64,000 bases of DNA from Bacteroides muris (ex Afrizal et al. 2022) (GTDB lineage: Bacteria; Bacteroidota; Bacteroidia; Bacteroidales; Bacteroidaceae): the NCBI RefSeq assembly GCF_004793475.1, contig NZ_SRYZ01000021.1, positions 1-64,000 on the forward strand. The letters are read 5' to 3'. The stretch's first letter is position 1. Each line of letters begins with the position of its first letter. The notes below the pieces were generated by a model. The model was not told where the DNA came from and did no database searches. It saw nothing but the letters and a program-made list of their open reading frames with translations. Of the stretch, positions 8,178-18,082 are shown one piece after another. Both the position numbers and the translations under genes were made by a program.

Positions 8178-9524
8178 ATGAAACTTGATTTACTTACCGC
8201 AATCTCTCCGATTGACGGTCGATACAGAGGCAAAACGGATGTTTTGTCTGCCTATTTCTCAGAATTTGCACTGATTAAATACCGTGTACAGGTTGAAGTG
8301 GAGTACTTTATCACGCTGTGTGAGCTGCCTTTGCCGCAGTTGAAAGGGGTGGATAAAGGTGTTTTCGAAACCTTGAGAAACATTTATCGTAATTTTTCCG
8401 AAGCCGACGCACAACGCATTAAGGACATTGAGAGCGTGACGAACCATGATGTGAAGGCTGTGGAGTATTTCTTGAAAGAAGAGTTTGACAAATTGGGTGG
8501 TATGGACGACTATAAGGAGTTCATCCATTTCGGCTTGACTTCACAAGACATCAACAATACGTCTGTTCCTTTGTCTGTAAAGGAAGCGCTGGAGCAAGTG
8601 TATTATCCCCAAATAGAGGAACTGATAGCGCAACTCCGCACTTATGCGGAAGAGTGGGCTGCTATTCCCATGCTTGCCAAGACGCACGGACAACCGGCTT
8701 CGCCTACCCGTTTGGGTAAGGAAATAATGGTGTTTGTCTACCGTCTGGAACGCCAGCTGGCAACGCTGAAGGCTTGCCCGGTGACAGCAAAGTTCGGTGG
8801 CGCTACGGGTAATTATAATGCCCATCATGTGGCTTATCCGGAATATGACTGGAAGGTGTTCGGCGATAAGTTCGTTTCCGAAAAACTTGGTTTGGAACGC
8901 GAGGAGTATACTACCCAGATATCCAATTACGATAATCTGTCTGCTATTTTTGATGCCATGAAGCGCATCAATACGGTGATGATTGATATGAACCGTGATT
9001 TCTGGCAATATATATCTATGGAATACTTCAAGCAGAAGATTAAAGCCGGTGAAGTGGGCTCCAGTGCGATGCCGCACAAGGTGAACCCGATTGACTTTGA
9101 AAATGCGGAAGGAAACTTGGGCATGGCGAATGCCATTCTTGAACACTTGGCGGTGAAACTGCCGGTTTCTCGTTTGCAGCGTGACTTGACGGACTCTACT
9201 GTACTCCGAAATGTGGGTATGCCGTTCGGGCATATCATTATTGCCATACAAAGTTCCTTGAAGGGCTTGCGCAAGCTGCTGCTGAACGAGCCGGCTATCT
9301 ACCGTGACCTGGACAACTGCTGGAGTGTGGTGGCCGAAGCTATCCAGACCATCCTGCGCCGTGAGGCTTATCCGCATCCCTATGAAGCGTTGAAAGCGCT
9401 GACTCGTACCAATCAGGCCATTACGGAAGTGTCCATCAAGGAATTTATAGAAGGGCTGAGTGTAAGTGAAGAGATAAAGAAAGAATTGCGGGTGATTACT
9501 CCCCATACTTATACGGGAATTTAA
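8178..9524 (+). CDS. purB: Adenylosuccinate lyase
   Basis: PurB catalyses two eliminations that release fumarate: SAICAR to AICAR in purine synthesis, and adenylosuccinate to AMP. The 448-residue protein begins MKLDLLTAISPIDGRYRGKT, typical of the longer PurB subgroup. It carries the fumarase/aspartase superfamily signature loop GSSAMPHKVNPIDFENAEGN near residues 293-312, containing the mobile catalytic Ser. TSQDINNT (near 119) and KTHGQPASPT (near 169) are the other conserved active-site regions. It has its own promoter upstream of ATG 8178. A weak hairpin follows the stop, so it is probably monocistronic. Confidence 0.97.
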   Translation: MKLDLLTAISPIDGRYRGKTDVLSAYFSEFALIKYRVQVEVEYFITLCELPLPQLKGVDKGVFETLRNIYRNFSEADAQRIKDIESVTNHDVKAVEYFLKEEFDKLGGMDDYKEFIHFGLTSQDINNTSVPLSVKEALEQVYYPQIEELIAQLRTYAEEWAAIPMLAKTHGQPASPTRLGKEIMVFVYRLERQLATLKACPVTAKFGGATGNYNAHHVAYPEYDWKVFGDKFVSEKLGLEREEYTTQISNYDNLSAIFDAMKRINTVMIDMNRDFWQYISMEYFKQKIKAGEVGSSAMPHKVNPIDFENAEGNLGMANAILEHLAVKLPVSRLQRDLTDSTVLRNVGMPFGHIIIAIQSSLKGLRKLLLNEPAIYRDLDNCWSVVAEAIQTILRREAYPHPYEALKALTRTNQAITEVSIKEFIEGLSVSEEIKKELRVITPHTYTGI

Positions 9525-9539
9525 GTAACCACAGAGGTG

Positions 9540-9571
9540 TGCCGGATGAATTTTAACTTTTTAGTCCGGCA
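9540..9571 (+). terminator. Weak hairpin after purB
   Basis: TGCCGGA (9540-9546) pairs perfectly with TCCGGCA (9565-9571), but only ATTGTT follows, so termination would be inefficient or Rho-assisted. Confidence 0.4.
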
Positions 9572-9660
9572 ATTGTTATAGAAACATATAAAATTCAAGG
9601 TATAATAGAGACAATGAATGGCCGTGAGGCCAAGGTTTAATTTTATTCGAATAAAAAACA

Positions 9661-11145
9661 ATGAGTACAGAAAACGAAATTTGGCGTGATGCTTCTTTCT
9701 CAGAGGAGAACTCAGGTGCCGGCCGCGATGGTAACCAATTCAGCAAGGAGGGTGGCTACAGCCGCCCGGCTTACAACCGTGATAATGGCGACCGTCCTTA
9801 TCGCCCTAGATTTAACAGTGAGAACGGTGATCGTTCGCAGCGTCCTTATAACAGTGACCGTCCTTATCGTCCGCGCTTTAATGTCGGTGCAGACAATGGT
9901 GATCGTCCGCAGCGTCCTCGTTACAATAACGATAATGGCGACCGTCCCTATCGTCCGCGCTATAACAGCGAAGGCGGTGACCGTCCGCAACGTCCTTATG
10001 GAAACAATTCGGGCGACCGTCCCTATCGTCCGCGCTATAGCAGCGAAGGTGGCGACCGTCCGCAACGCTCTTATAACAGTGACCGTCCGCAGCGCCCGCG
10101 CTATGGCAATGAAGGTGTTGACCGTCCGCAACGTCCTTATAACAGCGACCGCTCCTACAACAGCGACCGCTCTTATAATACAGACCGTTCCTATCGTCCG
10201 CGCTATAACAGCGAAGATGGCGACCGTCCGCAGCGTCCTCGCTACAATAATGAAGGTGGTGATCGTCCTTATCGTCCGCGCTTCAATTCGGGTGGTGGAA
10301 GACCGGGTGGATACGGTAATAGAGACAGCTATAGCCGTCCTATCCGTCGTTCAGCCGATTATGATCCCAATGCTAAGTACAGCAAGAAGAAACAGATAGA
10401 ATATAAGGAGCAGTTTGTAGACCCGAACGAGCCTATCCGTCTGAACAAATTCCTGGCTAATGCCGGTGTCTGTTCCCGTCGCGAGGCTGATGAATTCATC
10501 ACTGCCGGAGTTGTTTCTGTAAATGGAGAGGTGGTGACGGAATTGGGAACCAAGATTAAGCGTGGCGATGAAGTGAAGTTCCATGACCAGACGGTCAGCA
10601 TCGAACGTAAGATTTACGTCCTGCTGAACAAGCCGAAAGATACAGTGACTACTTCGGATGATCCTCAAGCACGTCGTACGGTGATGGATTTGGTGAAAGG
10701 CGCTTGCAATGAACGTATCTATCCGGTAGGTCGTCTGGACCGCAATACTACAGGCGTATTGCTGCTGACAAATGATGGTGACCTGGCCTCTAAGCTGACG
10801 CATCCCAAGTATCTGAAAAAGAAAATATATCATGTGCATTTGGATAAGAATCTGACAAAAGCCGATATGGAGCAGATTGCAGCCGGTATCCAATTGGATG
10901 ACGGGGAAATTTGTGCAGATGCCATCAGTTATACGGATGACTTTAAGAAAGATGATGTCGGCATCGAAATTCACTCTGGTAAGAACCGTATCGTACGTCG
11001 TATTTTCGAGTCGTTGGGATACAAGGTGATGAAGCTGGATCGTGTTTATTTTGCCGGTTTAACCAAGAAAGGCCTGCGCCGCGGTGAATGGCGTTATCTC
11101 ACGGAACAAGAGGTGAACTTCCTGCGCATGGGGTCTTTTGAGTAA
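9661..11145 (+). CDS. rluB: 23S rRNA pseudouridine synthase, RsuA/RluB family, with long Arg-rich N-terminus
   Basis: The C-terminal half (about residues 255-494) is a complete RsuA/RluB-type enzyme. It has an S4 RNA-binding domain ([20 protein letters not shown], about 258-320) and the catalytic domain with [20 protein letters not shown]; the Asp of GRLD (near 360) is the catalytic residue. The enzyme makes pseudouridine in 23S rRNA. Assignment to RluB rather than RsuA is by general resemblance. The first ~250 residues are a disordered Asp/Arg/Pro/Tyr repeat ([16 protein letters not shown] variants), likely basic and RNA-binding; Bacteroidota orthologues often carry such an extension. asnS follows after 29 bases, so the two may be co-transcribed. 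A GNRA-capped TGGCC/GGCCA hairpin lies near 9617-9632 in the 5' leader. Confidence 0.93.
   Translation: MSTENEIWRDASFSEENSGAGRDGNQFSKEGGYSRPAYNRDNGDRPYRPRFNSENGDRSQRPYNSDRPYRPRFNVGADNGDRPQRPRYNNDNGDRPYRPRYNSEGGDRPQRPYGNNSGDRPYRPRYSSEGGDRPQRSYNSDRPQRPRYGNEGVDRPQRPYNSDRSYNSDRSYNTDRSYRPRYNSEDGDRPQRPRYNNEGGDRPYRPRFNSGGGRPGGYGNRDSYSRPIRRSADYDPNAKYSKKKQIEYKEQFVDPNEPIRLNKFLANAGVCSRREADEFITAGVVSVNGEVVTELGTKIKRGDEVKFHDQTVSIERKIYVLLNKPKDTVTTSDDPQARRTVMDLVKGACNERIYPVGRLDRNTTGVLLLTNDGDLASKLTHPKYLKKKIYHVHLDKNLTKADMEQIAAGIQLDDGEICADAISYTDDFKKDDVGIEIHSGKNRIVRRIFESLGYKVMKLDRVYFAGLTKKGLRRGEWRYLTEQEVNFLRMGSFE
9775..10310 (+). repeat. Coding minisatellite in rluB
   Basis: About 15 imperfect copies of a 10-12 codon unit built on (G/S)DRP(Y/Q)RPR(Y/F)N, with near-identical DNA blocks such as GACCGTCCG(C/T)A. 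Because of the skewed codons, long frames are also open out of phase and on the other strand here. They are artefacts of the repeat. Confidence 0.9.
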
Positions 11146-11174
11146 TATATATAATGAGGTATAATAACTGTTTT

Positions 11175-12578
11175 ATGGAAAAGATTAGTAGAACAAAGAT
11201 TATTGACCTGCTGAAGTGTGAGGATTTTGGCGCTATGGTCAATGTGAAGGGATGGGTTCGTACCCGCAGAGGTAGTAAGCAAGTAAATTTTATCGCGCTG
11301 AATGACGGTTCTACAATAAATAATGTGCAGATTGTAGTGGATTTGGGCAACTTCGATGAAGAGATGCTGAAAGAGATTACTACCGGTGCTTGTTTGAGTG
11401 TAAACGGTGTGCTGACGGAATCTGTCGGTTCCGGTCAGAAGGCCGAAGTGCAGGCCCGCGAAATCGAAGTGCTGGGAACTTGCGATAACACGTATCCGTT
11501 GCAGAAGAAAGGCCATTCCATGGAGTTCCTCCGTGAAATAGCTCATCTGCGTCCCCGTACCAATACGTTCGGTGCGGTGTTCCGTATTCGTCATAACATG
11601 GCAATTGCCATCCACAAGTTCTTTCATGACAGAGGATTCTTTTATTTCCATACCCCAATCATCACGGCTTCCGATTGTGAGGGTGCCGGACAGATGTTCC
11701 AGGTGACTACGAAGAATCTGTATGACTTGAAGAAAGATGAGAACGGTTCCATTATTTATGACGACGACTTTTTCGGGAAGCAGGCCAGTCTGACGGTTTC
11801 CGGGCAGTTGGAAGGTGAACTTGCTGCTACTGCATTGGGAGCCATCTATACATTCGGTCCTACATTCCGTGCCGAGAACTCCAATACTCCCCGCCACTTG
11901 GCGGAGTTCTGGATGATTGAGCCGGAAGTGGCGTTCAATGATATTACGGACAATATGGATTTGGCGGAAGACTTCATCAAGCATTGTGTGCGGTGGGCTT
12001 TGGACAACTGTGCCGATGACGTGAAGTTCCTCAATGACATGTTCGACAAAGGGTTGATTGAGCGTCTGCAAGGTGTCTTGAAAGAAAGCTTCGTGCGCCT
12101 GCCTTATACGGAAGGTATCAAGATACTGGAAGAGGCTGTTGCCAAAGGACATAAGTTTGAATTTCCGGTATACTGGGGAGTTGACTTGGCTTCCGAACAT
12201 GAGCGCTATCTGGTGGAAGACTACTTCAAACGTCCGGTTATCCTGACTGACTACCCGAAGGAAATCAAGGCGTTCTATATGAAACAGAACGAAGACGGCA
12301 AGACCGTGCGTGCCATGGATGTGCTCTTCCCGAAGATTGGAGAAATTATTGGCGGTTCCGAGCGTGAGTCGGATTACAACAAGCTGATGACGCGTATTGA
12401 CGAACTCCATATACCGATGAAAGATATGTGGTGGTATCTTGATACCCGTAAGTTCGGTACGTGTCCCCACTCCGGGTTCGGTTTGGGCTTTGAGCGTCTG
12501 TTGCTGTTCGTGACGGGCATGACGAATATCCGTGATGTCATACCGTTCCCGCGTACGCCGCGCAACGCTGAGTTTTAG
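11175..12578 (+). CDS. asnS: Asparaginyl-tRNA synthetase
   Basis: A class IIb aminoacyl-tRNA synthetase charging tRNA-Asn. The 467-residue protein has an N-terminal OB-fold anticodon-binding domain (about 15-105, [14 protein letters not shown]) and a catalytic domain with class II motif 2 ([21 protein letters not shown], written here only as landmarks) and motif 3 ([15 protein letters not shown]) near the C-terminus. The start at ATG 11175 ([13 protein letters not shown]) is preferred over ATG 11154, which adds seven unconserved residues. It follows rluB closely and ends with a strong terminator. Confidence 0.96.
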   Translation: MEKISRTKIIDLLKCEDFGAMVNVKGWVRTRRGSKQVNFIALNDGSTINNVQIVVDLGNFDEEMLKEITTGACLSVNGVLTESVGSGQKAEVQAREIEVLGTCDNTYPLQKKGHSMEFLREIAHLRPRTNTFGAVFRIRHNMAIAIHKFFHDRGFFYFHTPIITASDCEGAGQMFQVTTKNLYDLKKDENGSIIYDDDFFGKQASLTVSGQLEGELAATALGAIYTFGPTFRAENSNTPRHLAEFWMIEPEVAFNDITDNMDLAEDFIKHCVRWALDNCADDVKFLNDMFDKGLIERLQGVLKESFVRLPYTEGIKILEEAVAKGHKFEFPVYWGVDLASEHERYLVEDYFKRPVILTDYPKEIKAFYMKQNEDGKTVRAMDVLFPKIGEIIGGSERESDYNKLMTRIDELHIPMKDMWWYLDTRKFGTCPHSGFGLGFERLLLFVTGMTNIRDVIPFPRTPRNAEF

Positions 12579-12610
12579 TTCTCGGAACATACGAATTATA
12601 TAAGAATGAA

Positions 12611-12646
12611 CCGCACAAACATTTTGTTGTTTGTGCGGTTTTTTTT
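12611..12646 (+). terminator. Terminator of asnS
   Basis: CCGCACAAAC (12611-12620) pairs perfectly with GTTTGTGCGG (12629-12638), followed by eight T. Confidence 0.93.
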
Positions 12647-12681
12647 GTATCTAAAAGTGTTATAATCTCGAAATAAATCTT

Positions 12682-12689
12682 TATATTTG
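12682..12689 (+). promoter_or_regulatory. -7 box of the interrupted DUF4488 gene
   Basis: TATATTTG matches TAnnTTTG exactly, 42 bases before ATG 12732. No good -33 box is seen at 19-20 bases. Confidence 0.4.
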
Positions 12690-12811
12690 TGTCTGATGGA
12701 ATGGCATAACGTTAACCAATATCATACGAATATGAAACGAAACTATTTCTTTACCATGCTGGCGGCGGTGCTGTTTGCGGTAGTGGAATCCAATGCGCAG
12801 GAGAGTATAAA

Positions 12812-12819
12812 GTTTAAGC
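12812..12819. repeat. Left target-site duplication of the IS
   Basis: GTTTAAGC, identical to 14244-14251 on the right side. An 8-bp duplication is the usual size for ISL3-family elements. Confidence 0.93.
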
Positions 12820-12876
12820 GGGTCAAGCCGAAATGCCGGTGCATTTGTTAAAATTCGAGAGTTGGAACGTTAAAGC

Positions 12877-13816
12877 TCATGCATAGAGCTTGACGAGTCG
12901 GAAGATGAAGAAGTCACGGTCTCTTACGCCGCGCATCTGCGAGCGGAAGATTTTCACTTTGGAGTTGAAGGCTTCGGCCGAGGCATTAGTTGCGCGACGT
13001 CGGAAATAATTTAGGATAGTCGGGGCGTGGTTCTTGAACGTCTTGATGACAGAGCGGAAGTTGTTGTTGCCCAATGCCATTACTTTTTCATACCACTTGT
13101 TCATCCGACCCATTGCTTTGGTGGGTGATATCTTTGCGTTGAAGATTTGGCGCAGTTCCATAGCCAGATGGTATGCAGTTTTCAGTATCGGATAGTGTTT
13201 GAACAGAATGTTTGCGCGATGACGCTGTATGTCAGTCCATTTGTTCTGCGACATCATCAGGGTGTGCTTGCTGCGGGCAAGGATCTGGCGCATGGTCTCG
13301 CCGTTGGAATATGTAATTGGGGTCTCTGATTTGTCACGGCTGTTGTCTTCGGCAATGAGCTGTCGGCGTATGTCTATGCGAATTTCGTCGACAGCCTCGT
13401 TATAGACCTGCTGCACATGGAAGCGGTCGTTAACGACGTGGGCGTTGTAGAATACCTCGGCGGCTATCAGCATCATCGAGGGCGACAGATCGCAGGTCAC
13501 TTCTTTTACCCTGCGTCTGACCGATTTACCCATAGCTCCGATGAGGATTGTGGTTATCTCATCGCTCTTTGTGCCGGGTATGGCCGCCGCCAGCGTCCCA
13601 CGGCCACCGTGTCCGTCCTTGTTCGTGAGGAAAGTCCATACCTCGCCGTTGCTCAGGCAGGTTTCGTCAAGACTCATGTACGGGCCGATATTGTTAGCGT
13701 TGAAGTAGAAGCCGCAACCGAGTTCGGCCTCACGCCATTCGGTATAACCGCTTATCCTGTTGCGATACTGTTCGGCAAAATATTTGCCGTTGACGCAGTA
13801 CATCTGCGCTATATGC

Positions 13817-13842
<26 letters not shown>
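12877..13842 (-). CDS. ISL3/ISAon1-type DDE transposase, main ORF
   Basis: This 321-residue protein has the DDE catalytic pattern of ISL3-like transposases: first Asp in YMSLDET (residue 59), second in VVNDRFHVQQ (about 140), and the Glu in NASAEAFNSKVKIFR (about 290). It begins at a GTG (13842-13840) that overlaps the end of the upstream ORF by 26 bases, in the +1 frame relative to it. A stop lies a few codons upstream of the GTG in its own frame. Translation by coupling from the first ORF is therefore the simple model; a frameshift fusion would need a +1 event in a window of a few codons. It is intact and probably functional. Confidence 0.9.
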
Positions 13843-14652
<810 letters not shown>

Positions 14653-14698
14653 TGATGCTTTTACCCCTTTTCACGTTTCTTTCTCAATATAACTTTAA

Positions 14699-14734
14699 AA
14701 GCCTTTCATGACGGCATCGGCCGATGAAAGGCTT
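14699..14734 (+). terminator. 11-bp stem hairpin after the DUF4488 gene
   Basis: AAGCCTTTCAT (14699-14709) pairs perfectly with ATGAAAGGCTT (14724-14734). There is no T run on the plus strand; the minus strand has a short one. A weak or Rho-assisted terminator is likely. Confidence 0.5.
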
Positions 14735-14834
14735 ATCCTAAAGAGTTGTCCTACGGAGATTCTTCCGTTTCCCCGCAGAATAACCTTGTCTATTGTATAT
14801 CAGCCAAGTGGCTCTCTAAAAAAAAGTGGAAAAC

Positions 14835-14865
14835 TTTTGCCAATTCTAAGAAAAACCGTACCTTT
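14835..14865 (+). promoter_or_regulatory. Promoter of rplM-rpsI
   Basis: TTTG (14835-14838), 19-base spacer, TACCTTTG (14858-14865): exact consensus. It leaves a leader of about 120 bases before the rplM start. Confidence 0.85.
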
Positions 14866-14991
14866 GCAAGCCGATTATTATCTCAAAAGGATAAGCATTT
14901 AATTCATAGTGAGTTAATCTTTCATTGTCCGGGATGATTGACTTGCGGTGAAGAGAAACATTTAGTAGTAACATTTAAAAAACAATTAAGA
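14866..14991 (+). promoter_or_regulatory. Structured 5' leader of rplM, possible L13-Bacteroidia leader
   Basis: The transcript leader is long for Bacteroides and has an 8-bp hairpin, TTAATTCA (14899-14906) with TGAGTTAA (14910-14917, one G-U pair). Comparative work has described an L13 ribosomal leader in Bacteroidia; position and gene order fit, but I have not matched its consensus base by base. Confidence 0.4.
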
Positions 14992-15453
14992 GTGGATACT
15001 TTAAGTTACAAGACCATTTCTGCAAACAAGGCTACAGTGACTAAAGAATGGGTCATTGTTGACGCTACAGACCAGGTGTTGGGCCGTCTGGGCGCAAAAG
15101 TTGCGAAACTGTTGAGAGGAAAGTATAAACCTAACTTTACTCCTCACGTAGATTGCGGCGATAATGTAATCATTATCAATGCCGACAAAGTAAAATTAAC
15201 CGGTAACAAGTGGAATGACAAGGTGTATCTGTCATATACAGGTTATCCCGGCGGTCAGAGAGAAATCACTCCTGCTCGTTTGCAGGCAAAACCGAACGGT
15301 GATGACAAGTTGCTGAGAAAAGTAGTAAAGGGTATGTTGCCTAAGAACAAGTTGGGCGCACAATTGCTGGGTAATATGTATGTATATGCCGGCAGCGAGC
15401 ATAAACATGATGCTCAGAACCCGAAAATGATTGATATTAACGTACTTAAATAA
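14992..15453 (+). CDS. rplM: Ribosomal protein L13
   Basis: A 153-residue large-subunit protein. VDATDQVLGRLGAKVAKLLRGKYKPNFTPH-type sequence and the YTGYPGGQREITP loop are L13 landmarks. The start is GTG 14992 (MDTLSYKTISANKATVTKEW), as in Bacteroides relatives; a TTG at 14938 would add 18 residues unlike any L13 and is rejected. It is followed by rpsI after six bases, the standard rplM-rpsI pair, and is probably autoregulated through its leader. Confidence 0.97.
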   Translation: MDTLSYKTISANKATVTKEWVIVDATDQVLGRLGAKVAKLLRGKYKPNFTPHVDCGDNVIIINADKVKLTGNKWNDKVYLSYTGYPGGQREITPARLQAKPNGDDKLLRKVVKGMLPKNKLGAQLLGNMYVYAGSEHKHDAQNPKMIDINVLK

Positions 15454-15459
15454 GAAATA

Positions 15460-15846
15460 ATGGAAGTAGTAAATGCATTAGGCAGACGTAAAAGTGCAAT
15501 TGCACGTATTTTCGTAAGCGAAGGTACCGGAAAGATTACTATTAATAAGAGAGACCTCGCAGAGTACTTTCCATCAAGCATTCTTCAGTATGTAGTTAAA
15601 CAGCCGTTGAACAAGCTGGGTGTTGCTGAAAAGTACGACATCAAAGTTAATCTCTGCGGTGGCGGTTTCACCGGACAGTCTCAGGCTTTGCGTTTGGCAA
15701 TTGCCCGTGCGCTGGTGAAAATCAATGCTGAGGACAAGGCTGCTCTCCGTTCTGAAGGCTTCATGACTCGTGATCCTCGTTCTGTTGAACGTAAGAAACC
15801 GGGACAACCGAAAGCACGTCGTAGATTCCAGTTCAGTAAACGTTAA
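15460..15846 (+). CDS. rpsI: Ribosomal protein S9
   Basis: 128 residues, the normal length. It begins MEVVNALGRRKSAIARIFVSEG and ends in the conserved basic tail (ERKKPGQPKARRRFQFSKR), whose final Lys-Arg reaches the P-site tRNA in the ribosome. Co-transcribed with rplM (six-base gap) and probably on into rpsB, since no terminator separates them. Confidence 0.98.
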   Translation: MEVVNALGRRKSAIARIFVSEGTGKITINKRDLAEYFPSSILQYVVKQPLNKLGVAEKYDIKVNLCGGGFTGQSQALRLAIARALVKINAEDKAALRSEGFMTRDPRSVERKKPGQPKARRRFQFSKR

Positions 15847-15878
15847 GAGTTGGAGAACGGTTGGGGCGGACAAGTTGC

Positions 15879-15913
15879 TTAATTCTCGACTTTCACCTCT
15901 CAACTCTCAACTG
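15879..15913. repeat. Heptamer repeat block, rpsI-rpsB gap
   Basis: On the minus strand this reads as tandem sevens (GTTGAGA, GTTGAGA, GGTGAAA, GTCGAGA). It belongs to the same family as the block between rpsB and tsf. Confidence 0.6.
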
Positions 15914-15920
15914 AAAAAGC

Positions 15921-15978
15921 GTTTAGTATCTAAACTACCGGGACTCTTCAGATTCAGACTACCCGGCGGTTGGTTTAG
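15921..15978 (+). promoter_or_regulatory. Candidate rpsB leader with competing hairpins
   Basis: CTAAAC (15930-15935) can pair with GTTTAG upstream (15921-15926, loop TAT) or with GTTTAG downstream (15973-15978), the latter enclosing a second stem CCGGG/CCCGG (15938-15942 with 15962-15966). The two folds exclude each other. This lies 40 bases before the rpsB start and could respond to free S2, by analogy with other ribosomal leaders. Confidence 0.4.
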
Positions 15979-16018
15979 AAGAAACAAAAAAGAAAGTAAA
16001 CGATTAATTTAAAAGAAA

Positions 16019-16855
16019 ATGTCTAGAACAAATTTTGATACATTATTGGAAGCCGGTTGCCACTTCGGTCACTTGAAAAGAAAGTGGAACCCTGCAATGG
16101 CTCCTTACATCTTTATGGAGCGCAATGGTATTCATATCATTGACCTCAACAAAACGGTTGCTAAAATTGACGAAGCTGCTGAAGCTTTGAAGCAAATCGC
16201 TAAATCAGGAAAGAAAGTCCTGTTTGTTGCTACTAAAAAACAAGCTAAGCAGGTGGTTGCCGACAAGGCTGCATCTGTAAATATGCCTTATGTAATCGAG
16301 CGTTGGCCGGGTGGTATGTTGACTAACTTCCCGACTATCCGTAAGGCTGTGAAGAAGATGGCTACCATCGACAAGTTGACTAACGACGGTACCTATTCAA
16401 ACCTCTCCAAAAGAGAGATTCTTCAGATTTCACGTCAACGTGCAAAATTGGACAAGACTTTAGGCTCTATCGCTGACCTGACTCGTCTGCCGTCTGCCCT
16501 GTTCGTTATCGACGTGATGAAGGAAAACATCGCAGTTCGTGAAGCTAACCGTCTGGGTATTCCCGTATTCGGTATCGTTGATACAAACTCCGATCCTACA
16601 AACATCGATTTCGTAATCCCGGCAAATGATGATGCTACTAAGTCTGTAGAGGTGATTCTTGATGCTTGTTGCGCTGCTATGCAGGAAGGTCTGGAAGAGC
16701 GTAAGGCTGAAAAAGTAGATATGGAAGCTGCCGGCGAAGCTCCTGCAAACAAAGGCAAGAAGAAAGCTACAAAAGCAAGACTCGACAAGTCCGATGAGGA
16801 AGCAATCAATGCTGCTAAGGCTGCTGCTTTCATGAAGGAAGAAGAAGAGGCTTAA
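16019..16855 (+). CDS. rpsB: Ribosomal protein S2
   Basis: 278 residues with S2 landmarks: NFDTLLEAGCHFGHLKRKWNP at the N-terminus, the coiled-coil insertion region (about 100-150) and LGIPVFGIVDTNSDPTNIDF with the nucleotide-binding-like fold. A Lys/Ala/Glu-rich tail of about 45 residues extends past the core. It precedes tsf, the classic rpsB-tsf pair. A structured leader and heptamer repeats flank it. Confidence 0.98.
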   Translation: MSRTNFDTLLEAGCHFGHLKRKWNPAMAPYIFMERNGIHIIDLNKTVAKIDEAAEALKQIAKSGKKVLFVATKKQAKQVVADKAASVNMPYVIERWPGGMLTNFPTIRKAVKKMATIDKLTNDGTYSNLSKREILQISRQRAKLDKTLGSIADLTRLPSALFVIDVMKENIAVREANRLGIPVFGIVDTNSDPTNIDFVIPANDDATKSVEVILDACCAAMQEGLEERKAEKVDMEAAGEAPANKGKKKATKARLDKSDEEAINAAKAAAFMKEEEEA

Positions 16856-16862
16856 TCATACT

Positions 16863-16937
16863 GTTGAGAGTTGAGAATTGAAAGTTGAGAGTTACTTTAC
16901 AGCAATTCTCAATTCTCTATTCTCAGCTCTCAATTAC
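16863..16937. repeat. Facing heptamer repeat arrays, rpsB-tsf gap
   Basis: Left arm: GTTGAGA, GTTGAGA, ATTGAAA, GTTGAGA (16863-16890). Right arm: the complementary kind (CAATTCTC, AATTCTC, TATTCTC, AGCTCTC). TTGAGAATTG (16871-16880) pairs perfectly with CAATTCTCAA (16903-16912), so the transcript would fold into a long imperfect hairpin that could reduce readthrough into tsf. Confidence 0.7.
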
Positions 16938-16977
16938 TTTATAAAGATATTATTAACAATTAAAATAGAAAGATTTT

Positions 16978-17970
16978 ATGGCTGTAAGTATGGCTGATAT
17001 AACCAAGCTCCGCAAGATGACCGGTGCTGGTATGATGGATTGCAAGAATGCTTTGACAGAAGCTGAAGGCGATTTCGACAAGGCAATGGAAATTATCCGT
17101 AAGAAGGGACAAGCTGTTGCAGCTAAGCGTTCAGACCGCGAGGCTTCTGAAGGCTGTGTGCTGGCTAAGACTACGGGTGACTTTGCCGTTGTCATCGCTC
17201 TGAAGTGCGAAACTGACTTCGTGGCTCAGAATGCTGATTTCGTGAAACTGACTCAAGATATTCTAGACCTTGCCGTAGCTAACAAGTGCAAGACTTTGGA
17301 CGAAGTAAAAGCTCTGCCGATGGGTAACGGTACTGTACAGGATGCAGTAACAGACCGTAGCGGTATCACTGGCGAGAAGATGGAGTTGGATGGTTACATG
17401 ACTGTAGAAGGCGCAAGCACTGTAGTCTATAACCACATGAACAGAAACGGTCTCTGCACCATCGTTGCTTTCAACAAGGCTGTTGAAGAAGGATTGGCTA
17501 AGCAGGTTGCCATGCAGATTGCTGCTATGAGTCCGATTGCAGTAGACGAAGACGGCGTATCTGAAGAAATCAAACAGAAGGAAATTGATGTTGCTATCGA
17601 AAAGACAAAAGCTGAACAAGTACAGAAGGCTGTTGAAGCTGCTTTGAAAAAGGCTGGTATCAATCCGGCTCACGTGGACAGCGAAGACCACATGGAAAGC
17701 AACATGGCTAAAGGCTGGATTACTGCTGAAGACGTGGCAAAGGCAAAGGAAATCATTGCTACTGTTTCTGCCGAGAAGGCTGCAAACCTGCCTGAACAAA
17801 TGATTCAGAATATTGCTAAGGGTCGTCTTGGCAAGTTCTTGAAGGAAGTTTGCTTGCTGAACCAGGAAGACATCATGGACGGTAAGAAGACAGTTAGAGA
17901 AGTATTGAAGGAAGCTGATCCTGAATTGAAGGTTGTTGACTTCAAGCGTTTTACTTTGCGTGCTGAATAA
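16978..17970 (+). CDS. tsf: Elongation factor Ts
   Basis: EF-Ts recharges EF-Tu by exchanging GDP for GTP. The 330-residue protein opens with the UBA-like domain and the signature KLRKMTGAGMMDCKNAL, followed by the core repeats with LKCETDFVAQN. It has the longer two-subdomain core usual in Bacteroidota. ATG 16978 is used; the alternative ATG four codons in would also preserve the family start (ADITKLRKMTG). It ends at a strong terminator. Confidence 0.97.
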   Translation: MAVSMADITKLRKMTGAGMMDCKNALTEAEGDFDKAMEIIRKKGQAVAAKRSDREASEGCVLAKTTGDFAVVIALKCETDFVAQNADFVKLTQDILDLAVANKCKTLDEVKALPMGNGTVQDAVTDRSGITGEKMELDGYMTVEGASTVVYNHMNRNGLCTIVAFNKAVEEGLAKQVAMQIAAMSPIAVDEDGVSEEIKQKEIDVAIEKTKAEQVQKAVEAALKKAGINPAHVDSEDHMESNMAKGWITAEDVAKAKEIIATVSAEKAANLPEQMIQNIAKGRLGKFLKEVCLLNQEDIMDGKKTVREVLKEADPELKVVDFKRFTLRAE

Positions 17971-17998
17971 TTCCGCTTAGAAACGATTTAATAAAAAG

Positions 17999-18041
17999 AA
18001 GTGACCGTATTGGGAGTAAATCCTGAACGGTCACTTTTTTT
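17999..18041 (+). terminator. Terminator of the rpsB-tsf transcript
   Basis: AAGTGACCGT (17999-18008) pairs perfectly with ACGGTCACTT (18027-18036), followed by a T run. It may also serve the converging gene on the other strand. Confidence 0.9.
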
Positions 18042-18082
18042 GTGTCTTTTCGGTTGTTTTGAAGCGGAGGATATGCTTGAGT

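Noticed and set aside
9686-10399. Second-frame and minus-strand open frames across the rluB repeat
   Set aside because: The repeat unit lacks stops in several frames; the products are Val/Thr/Ile-rich nonsense.
14938-14991. TTG start adding 18 residues to L13
   Set aside because: The extension matches no L13 and lies in the structured leader; GTG 14992 gives the normal N-terminus.
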